64,000 nucleotides of DNA from Thozetella sp. PMI_491 (Eukaryota; Ascomycota; Sordariomycetes; Chaetosphaeriales; Chaetosphaeriaceae): the NCBI GenBank assembly GCA_021432635.1, contig MU270039.1, forward strand, positions 62,001 to 126,000, given 5' to 3'. A model generated the notes under the pieces. The model worked only from the letters and a program-made list of their open reading frames with translations, had not been told where the DNA came from and made no database searches. The position numbers were made by a program, and so were the translations under genes. Shown piece after piece: positions 57,171 to 64,000 of this stretch. Every line of letters starts with the position of its first letter. Within the stretch, counting starts at the first letter, position 1.

Positions 57171-58758
57171 CGATCAATTGTGTCCCGGGCTCCCATCGAT
57201 GCGCTACTCAATCCGACTGCGGTCTTCGCGGCCGCCATACCAAGTCCTGATTGCTGAGGATTACAGCCAAGCGCCAAAGAGCCACCCGCGTCGTGGTCGA
57301 GCCGGACCTCAGCCACTTTGGGTTGCTTAGAGTGCTGACTGCCGCCGTGCGCAGCACCCCCGGATCTTCCCAAACCGGATCTAAGGGTGCTATTTTCGGG
57401 CGGCTCCTACTACGTGGGCCATACAAATCCCCATCGCGCTCCCCTTGGCCTATCGGAGGCAACTTTTTGTATGTCGGCACCCCGCCGCTTCACTCCGATT
57501 GAGCTTTTCCTTGGCAAGCTGACTGGGCAGGATTCCAGTTGAGACCTCGCCTGGCGCGCGGTGAGCAAGTCCGGACGCTTAGTCGGATATGATTATTTAA
57601 ATGGGATAGAATAATCTGCTGAGGCCTCGAAATATCCAATCGCGGCTGTCTTTCCGAAAACGCGCTGGGTGGGTCCCAGCAAGAGGATGCATCGGTGGGT
57701 CGCTCTCGTCGTACAGTCGGTGGGTGGCATTGCTCTGCCAGCGCGTGCCAGCGATCCCTTACTTAAAATGGTCATTTTACCCACGGTGAAGATATTCTAG
57801 TGCGTACTAAATAAAGGAATTTGCTTCCTAGGCATCTAGTCAGGAATGCTGTGTTGATTTATGCCCCTCGACGACACAGGTTCAAGGAGTCTAAAAAAAA
57901 CCCCAGTAACAAGGCATGCACTTCCGCCAACCGGCTGCTCAAGGACAAGAGTTTATTGCGCCTCTAGCGACCTTGACACGTCCCATGCACACTTATTGTC
58001 ATTGCAGGCCTGTGCTAGCATCATGAACATAGCCTGTGTGCCAATGTAAGGTTATGTGCCTTAAGTAATTACTTCGGTAGTTACTTGAGATTCCCAATAG
58101 CCTCTGAAATATTCTTAAGATATCATGTCAGTGATTGCAAAGCTAGACAAGAGCAGAGCCATGTGGGAATAACTTCTCGGCGCAACTTCTATCTAGCCAT
58201 TGTAGCAGTAGTAGTAGCCTTAACCGCCGGAGGGTGTTTTGTTCATCTGAAGGGTTGAAGGATCCACCTGATGTGGATGTGGGGCCCTGCCATATAAAAA
58301 GAAGACCCATCTGAGTGGATGTGGGGCTTTTTAAAAGGTAGTATATAGACCCCCTTGTCCAATATGAATGGGAGAAACTTAGCCTGTCCGTCTCGGGCAG
58401 TGAAATCGGCATCTTCGTCACAAGCATTCCGAGAGCCAGAGCTTCAGTCCCGATTGAAGATCTACTCCAAGCCCAGTCTGAGAAGCGCCGGCTCATACAG
58501 CTTTTTGGCGGAACATTGACTCTAAATGTCAATTTGCTATAAAAGGCTCGGTTGAGAAATGATTTCTCATATAAAACCGCCAACCGCAATTTAAGACGCC
58601 TCAGAGATGTAAATCAGCGGGTTTATTACATTTTAATATTAGGACTTTAACCCTATTTACTGCTGCTTCCGTTTATATATAGCCCTAGATGAGTGTTGCC
58701 GAGGCCTTATGGCGATCTGATCCTGTTTTCTGCCTCGTGAATGGCCTCATTGGCATAT
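57171..58758. other. 1.6-kb intergenic region
   Basis: No conserved gene was recognised. A minus-strand frame at 58143-58589 lacks family features and is partly made by a direct repeat (GTGGATGTGGGGC at about 58272 and 58314). The 57.2-57.5 kb frames overlap antisense ones. I leave both out as genes. Confidence 0.4.
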
Positions 58759-61519
58759 CTACCAGCCACTCAAGCTCCATGGCCTAGTGCCATTATCCCA
58801 CTGCACCGGCTCGGATCCCATTTGGAACACCAGCTCGGACGCTCCCGTCAGCTCCACATGACTCAGCCATGCTCTGTCCAATGCTTTGCCGTCTAGTGTG
58901 ACCCGCTGAGGGTAGAAGGAAGTGTCTGAGAGCCCAGTGGCCTTGATGGTCACACTACGCTCGTGTTCCGTGCCCATGAACACTTTCAGCTTCAGTTCCG
59001 AGAATCGGGGTGCGCCAAGAAGATAGATCGGCTGGCCCACAATAGGGTAAAATCCAATTAAGTTGAAGATGAGCCACGACGGAATCGCTCCAGCGTCAAT
59101 GTTGCCAGGGTAGCCATTCCGGGAATCGTCAAAATAAGTATCCACCAAAGCTCTAGACTGGTTCACGGTCTTCCAGTGGTAGCCGGGCACGTAATTGTAT
59201 AGGAATGGCATGGAAAAGCTGGGTTCGTTGCCAGGGTTGAACAGCGCAGTGCCTGCGTCGTTGTTTTCTCCAACGGTGCTTCCCAGCCCAGGAATGAAGG
59301 AGACGTCCAGACGCTTAACAAAAGCCTCGTCGCCCCCCATGAATTGGATCAGCCTTGACATGTCGTGCGGTGCAGCCGAGAAGCTTGTTTCCCAGACTTT
59401 GGCCTCGTAGATGTCATCGCTCCAGCTGCAGCCCCCGTTGCATACAATGGGGTCGTAGCGCGTCGTGTTGAAACCACCGTCCGCGTTTCTTGGACCCGCG
59501 AATCCGGTGAATACGCCGTAGGATCCTAGCGAGGAATTGGCGGTGGGATTCCACTGGTTCTCCCACCAACTGGAACGCTCGCGGTAGCGACCGACTTGGA
59601 CCGAGGTCTTGTTTAGACCCTGTGCCAGGCTATAGACGGCGAAATCGTCTTGTGAATACTCGAGGCCGCGGGAGACACTTCGTGAGTGGTTCCGTGTAAT
59701 GTAGCCCAGACTCAGGTAATCGTCCAGGGCACCACGGCCCTCCTTGGTCGCGCCATCGAATGCGACGGAGTCGGCGTTTCTTTCGGGAAGGACCTCGGCA
59801 TCCTTGATGACCGCCTTAAAAGCCTCTTGCCAGTCTATATTTCCGAGCTCCAATGCTCCCATTTGGCCATCGAAGGAGCGGACGCTCTTCGCAAATGCAT
59901 CGCCAAGGACAAGGTCAGCGTGCGTGCCACCCTGAACTCTGCCATTCCAGTTCGCGGCTCGGCCGGCTGGAAGATAGCCCTCGAAAGTAAAGATGTTGAT
60001 CAGGCCCTTCAGAACTCGAGAGTAGGTTTTCGTGTAGAAGAGATGATACATGGGTAGCAGCGTCTTGTAGGTATCCCAGAGGGTCTCGAGGTGGGTCAGC
60101 CTGAGCCGCAACCAGAAGCATGAGGAGTGCCTAGGCCTCTTACATAATGGTCATCATAGTATGGGAAAGACTCATTGGAATTCCAGTAAGGGTTTTCTCC
60201 AGTTTTGTCCGTCGGCAGGATGGCGCTGTGATATAGAGCCGTGTAGAGCATTCTCTTGAGCGTATCGTTGGAACTCGTGCTGCTGCCATCGTTTACCACC
60301 TCAACGGCGCCGAGCACCTTCGTCTCCCACTCCATGCGTGCTTGTTCGACGACGTCCTCGAACGAGAGTTCGGTGGGCAACTCGTTTTGGATGTAGCGGC
60401 AAGCTTGCTCGGCGCTGACGTACGAAATCCCAATCTTTGTCTCGACAACACTGTCACCATCCGCAACAGCCGAGCGACCCCAGCTGAAAAGCGCACCGAT
60501 CCCCATCTTGTTCCCCGACGTAGACTGGATGTCCGTGTCGGACCTCAACTTTGGCTTCGTGGTGGGGGTTTTCCAGGGTATTGGGTCGTATTGCCAAGAG
60601 AATGTGCCAGCTCCATCGACGCGATTTTGGCCGACAGGCTGTACGTACTCGTTGGTAGGAAGGAGTGGCGAGCCTTCCGGCACGCTAAAGTTTCCGCAAA
60701 AGTAGATTTTGTGACTCTCTGGCTGGCTCCAGCCCCCTGTATAGGTGGCGCTTCCGGAATAGGACGCTTGCTCGGAGCCCAGGCGAACGTGGAGATCTCC
60801 CCGAGAGTATTTCTGTCCGTAGGTCTGGGCATTGCCATCGTGCGCGGGAAGAACGTGGGTTAGATCGACCAGCACGTGGACATCATCTTCCTGTTCTGTG
60901 GACTGATAATGAGATGCAACCGCTGAGAAAGGGATGCTGCCGTTTGACGTGCGGGCGGTTTTGGGGTAGGTGTATCTAATCCATGCCGAGTGGTTGGCTG
61001 CGGTGATCTCGATCTTGACCTTGTTCACCAATGTAGTCGAAAAGTATCCCACGCTTGCCGTCTCGCTCTCAAGCGACCTGTTTTGTGCATAGGTGTTGTT
61101 GTCGGCGATGTTTATCGATGCCAGGTCGCCCAGTAGGGGCATCTGGGAAACGAGACCATCTAGGGCAGCGTCAGATGGGCCACGAGCTCGCTCTAGATCC
61201 CACAGGGCGCTGGTTACTTACATGTTGGCACGCCACCAGTTCCACTCACATGCATTAAGCTTACTGCTGTGACGTTTCCCAATGGTGTGTAACCGGCGTT
61301 GCAGTCGGTTGAAGTTAGGTTTCGGAGACCCAAGAAGCTGGTGTCAATGCCGGCTTTGACCATGCCCCAGGGCAGAGCGGCGCCCGGGAAGGCATTGCCA
61401 CCTGCAATAGCGCTGCCGGCGGTTGGTCCTTCCGTGCCTATAAGAGGGTCAACATATTCGGAAAGTCGAATGCACTGGCTGGTTCCGGCAAAAACCGCCC
61501 ACAAAAAGAGGCACTGCAT
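58759..61519 (-). CDS. GH92 alpha-1,2-mannosidase, secreted
   Basis: Three exons (61519-61222, 61159-60144 and 60084-58759) give 879 aa. A signal peptide (about residues 1-16) precedes SEYVDPLIGTEG and AFPGAALPWGMVK, the GH92 N-terminal sandwich signature. GTGGVPTYG is joined across intron 1. The barrel contains YYDDHYTLWDTYK across intron 2, LINIFTFEGYLPAGRAANW, and late motifs GNIDAGAIPSWLIF. Such enzymes remove alpha-1,2-linked mannose from glycans with Ca2+ and inversion. It is extracellular. It lies 1.2 kb from, and divergent to, a GH31 gene, so the two may share control. Alternative readings of the first intron were not in frame. Confidence 0.9.
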
Positions 61520-62762
61520 GCTGGACCTAATAATGGAAGATACTTTGTCGGTTCTGCCCTGCTACAGACACGCGAGGTCCTCCTAAATCTCCAAGAGAAT
61601 CATTGGCCGGCAGCGTCACACCTATGGGAGTCTCGGCTTGAAGTACTCCAGCAAGAGGGCTCTGACTCGTGCTAGAATCTGCATGGAAATTGGGGGCAAG
61701 CAGGCCGATGATCATTTCCGCAACTCCCGTTCTTCCAGAAGACAGGCCTCCACCACGGCTCGGCCGACATGAGAAAACCGAAGTGCAATGTCCAACTCGG
61801 AATACCACCCTGCCAACAAATACAAGACTGCCCGCACACGAAATTGCTATAGCATACCACCTCGGCCAGAATAGGCTTAGGCTCTACTGCGTCGAGGCTG
61901 TAACCTATAACCTGTGCGGCAAGTACCTTTGACCGCTTTTCTCCACGCTTAGTCTGCGTAAATGCTTTGCCCATTTCACTCTCCTGTGTCGTGCCTCCGC
62001 CGATTTTGGCATCATATCCGATGACTTCCGTTGCCTGTGATCGTCCAGTGGGTCTAGATTACATCTTTCGATTTGTGGAATAATTCAAGTTGCTCTGGGG
62101 AGTTGTCCCACAAACAAGTCCTGTCTGTGGATATGGGGAGGCGGGGAGAATGGGGAGAATGCGGGGAGGCTGGGGACGCAGGAGAGGCTTCCCCTGTAGG
62201 TAGTGACGCTAGAGCCTTGGCAACGTCCAATAGCCAAGATCTCTTCCCGACCCGCCAATGGGAGTTGCGACCCTCATCCCAGCCAAGCCATGGCGCGGTA
62301 TGTAGCCGATTCCATTTTTGCCTTATCTTGCTCTGGTATATATTTTTCGCCGCGGGGTTCTTTAGATCCCCAGGATCTGCGGGCTGGTCACGTAGAACCG
62401 GCACAACCTGGCTTTATTCCTCTATGCTCCGCTCATGCTGCGGTCATTTGTCATGAACGTGATCAGCACGCCGACTACATGGGACGGAAAACTGGATGAC
62501 TTCCGAAGAGCGGAAGTAGCTGCGGAGAAGGGGGGGATATTGTTGCCCGGCCATGATGCTCCACACTATCCCTGGGTCTTCGTTGGCAGTGTACCATTGC
62601 CCTAGGTTGCGGATAAAAACCCAATGGGTAAAGTTTAGAGAAAGCCTAATGCCCACTTGTTAGAAGGGCCTCTCCGCTTAAGATTCGTTTACATATGACA
62701 TCGCACCAAAATCCGGGTGCCTGTCTCGCCCTCAAGCCACTGATTGGTCCGACTTAGACGTG
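61520..62762. promoter_or_regulatory. Divergent promoter region between GH92 and GH31 genes
   Basis: This 1.2-kb gap lies between divergent starts. A GGGGAGAATG-type repeat occurs at about 62139-62170. No gene was recognised. It should hold both promoters. Confidence 0.4.
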
Positions 62763-64000
62763 ATGCGGTACCTGCCATTGGCTGCCGGACTTCTGGGAAC
62801 GGTTGCCACAGCGGCCGTCATCAAATCTGGCAACGATAAGCACAAGTACACAGTATCGGTGGCAAGCACCCAGCCCTACGCCTTGCGTATATCACACGAC
62901 CAATCCAATATAGTACAAGACATCAAGATCCTTACTGGCAATGTTGCGTCTCAGTCGTACCAGGCAACTCCTGTCTCAGCATCGGATTCGGGAGCCATTG
63001 CAAATGGCGCTGGCCAGATCGATGCGAAATTTGTCACGGATTCGGTCATCAAAATCCAGATCGACACCCAAGGCGCCCAGTATGTGGGTGCCCAGCTATC
63101 GAAGGAGAAGGACGACCTCATGTATGGGGTATGGAGCTACCCGTGGAACGGTACTCTGGCGAATGAAGCCGTCTCTTTCGAATTAAAGGGCATCCAAGAA
63201 GGGCCGGGCATCAACTACTGCAATGCCCGTGCTCCATTCTACTTGAGCAGCGCTGGATACGGTCTCTACATCGACTCGCTCGCCATGGGCACGTTTAACT
63301 TCAGCGCGGGAGACAGCACCAACTTCGTCTTTAACAGCAGCTCTCTTTCCGTCTATGTGGTTCTGCCCAAGTCCCCTTGGGACTTCAAGTCCATCCTGCA
63401 GCAGTTTGGCTCTCTATCCTCGACCATCTTCATGCCACCAGACTCTGCCTACGGTCCCATCATCTTTTCGGACGACTTCAATAAGGACTTCCACGGCTAT
63501 GTTACCAACGCCGCCGAGAACTACTGCGACGTGATTGACCACCTCTATGCCAACAAGATCCGCGCCTCGGCCATGTTTGCAGATCGCCCTTATGCCACCG
63601 GCAATGGATCTTGGGGAAACTTTGACTTCAATTTGACGGCCTACCCCGACCCTATGTCCTTCATCCAGAACCTGACCGACTGGGGATTTGACTTTCAGGT
63701 TTGGGTCTCCAACCGCGCAACGCCCGATACGCTCTTGTGGAACGCGTCACGGGCGAATGGGTGGCAGTTCGACGTAGACCAGACCAAACTCAGAGGTGGC
63801 CTTCCGGGCCCGGCGCTGAATCTTTCTATCGCCGACGCATACAATTGGTTCGCAGACCACTTGAACGTCTTCACAGACCTCGGGGTTAAGGGATACAAGA
63901 TCGACCGGGGAGAGGAGAACGAGATGCCCGTCTGGGAGCAGAACATTCAGCAGCACCACATGCTTGAGATGGTCCACGACAACATGGAGGCCAAATGGGG
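62763..64000 (+). CDS. GH31 family glycosidase, secreted (3' truncated by window end)
   Basis: An uninterrupted frame from ATG 62763 to the window edge, 412 codons. The N-terminus MRYLPLAAGLLGTVATAA is a signal peptide. A beta-sandwich N-domain is followed by the GH31 barrel. The nucleophile motif GVKGYKIDRGEENE has Asp381, matching the family's conserved Asp in KxDxGE. The rest of the barrel, including the acid/base, lies outside the window. GH31 covers alpha-glucosidases, alpha-xylosidases and related lyases. Subfamily cannot be fixed from the half seen. It is divergent from the GH92 gene. No intron is needed in the visible part. Confidence 0.87.
   Translation, partial: MRYLPLAAGLLGTVATAAVIKSGNDKHKYTVSVASTQPYALRISHDQSNIVQDIKILTGNVASQSYQATPVSASDSGAIANGAGQIDAKFVTDSVIKIQIDTQGAQYVGAQLSKEKDDLMYGVWSYPWNGTLANEAVSFELKGIQEGPGINYCNARAPFYLSSAGYGLYIDSLAMGTFNFSAGDSTNFVFNSSSLSVYVVLPKSPWDFKSILQQFGSLSSTIFMPPDSAYGPIIFSDDFNKDFHGYVTNAAENYCDVIDHLYANKIRASAMFADRPYATGNGSWGNFDFNLTAYPDPMSFIQNLTDWGFDFQVWVSNRATPDTLLWNASRANGWQFDVDQTKLRGGLPGPALNLSIADAYNWFADHLNVFTDLGVKGYKIDRGEENEMPVWEQNIQQHHMLEMVHDNMEAKW

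Noticed and set aside
58143-58589. 148-codon minus-strand frame
   Set aside because: No family features; part of it arises from a short direct repeat, and flanks show no promoter or splice signs.
1-64000. tRNA genes, rRNA or CRISPR arrays
   Set aside because: No cloverleaf with a GGTTCAANTCC-type B box, no rRNA-like stretch and no spaced direct-repeat array was found by reading.

Overview
The window is nuclear DNA of a filamentous ascomycete (Pezizomycotina, probably a plant-associated Sordariomycete). Genes carry short GT-AG introns of about 40-110 nt with CTAAC/CTGAC-like branch points. Families typical of these fungi are present: a fungal-type transcription factor, Egh16-like secreted protein, NACHT protein with C2H2 fingers, fungal CorA-like protein, and CBM1-tailed cellulase-type enzyme. 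C-to-T damage resembling repeat-induced point mutation (RIP) is visible. All exon models were built by hand from reading frame, splice signals and remembered family motifs. No search was run.

Left edge (1-1.14 kb): a very AT-rich block holding a 437-bp non-coding element with 75-bp terminal inverted repeats and TA duplications. All 8 arm mismatches are transitions.

2.1-14.5 kb: a compact accessory metabolic cluster. It holds a fungal-type transcription factor with a decayed zinc-finger remnant upstream, two isochorismatase-like cysteine hydrolases (one lacking its catalytic Cys), an HSL-type alpha/beta hydrolase, a DHA2-type MFS exporter, an NCS1 purine/cytosine-type permease, a metallo-beta-lactamase-fold hydrolase and an SRPBCC protein. 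Import, ring opening or amide hydrolysis, and efflux suggest catabolism or detoxification of a small N-heterocyclic or lactam compound. The set recalls the Fusarium benzoxazolinone-detoxification (FDB1) type of cluster.

15-27 kb: a secreted GH30-CBM1 hemicellulase, a 3.8-kb gene-poor stretch, an Egh16-like secreted protein, a 12-exon SNF2-family ATPase/helicase and an NmrA-like NAD(P)-binding protein.

29-52.6 kb: an island of fungal signalling and innate-immunity-type genes mixed with decayed copies. It contains a protein kinase with a long C-terminal extension, a CorA-like membrane protein converging on it, a small two-exon hypothetical gene, an amino-acid permease, a subtilisin (S8) fragment, an intact NACHT NTPase with paired C2H2 fingers, a helical-repeat ORF lying in the same frame just past the NACHT stop codon, a Cys-rich single-pass membrane protein, a secreted-protein pseudogene with RIP-like stops, and a HeLo-like/ankyrin protein.

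53.8-64 kb: an aldehyde dehydrogenase, a diverged tandem repeat, a secreted cupredoxin, and a GH92 alpha-mannosidase divergent from a GH31 glycosidase that runs off the right edge. No tRNA, rRNA or CRISPR array was recognised.
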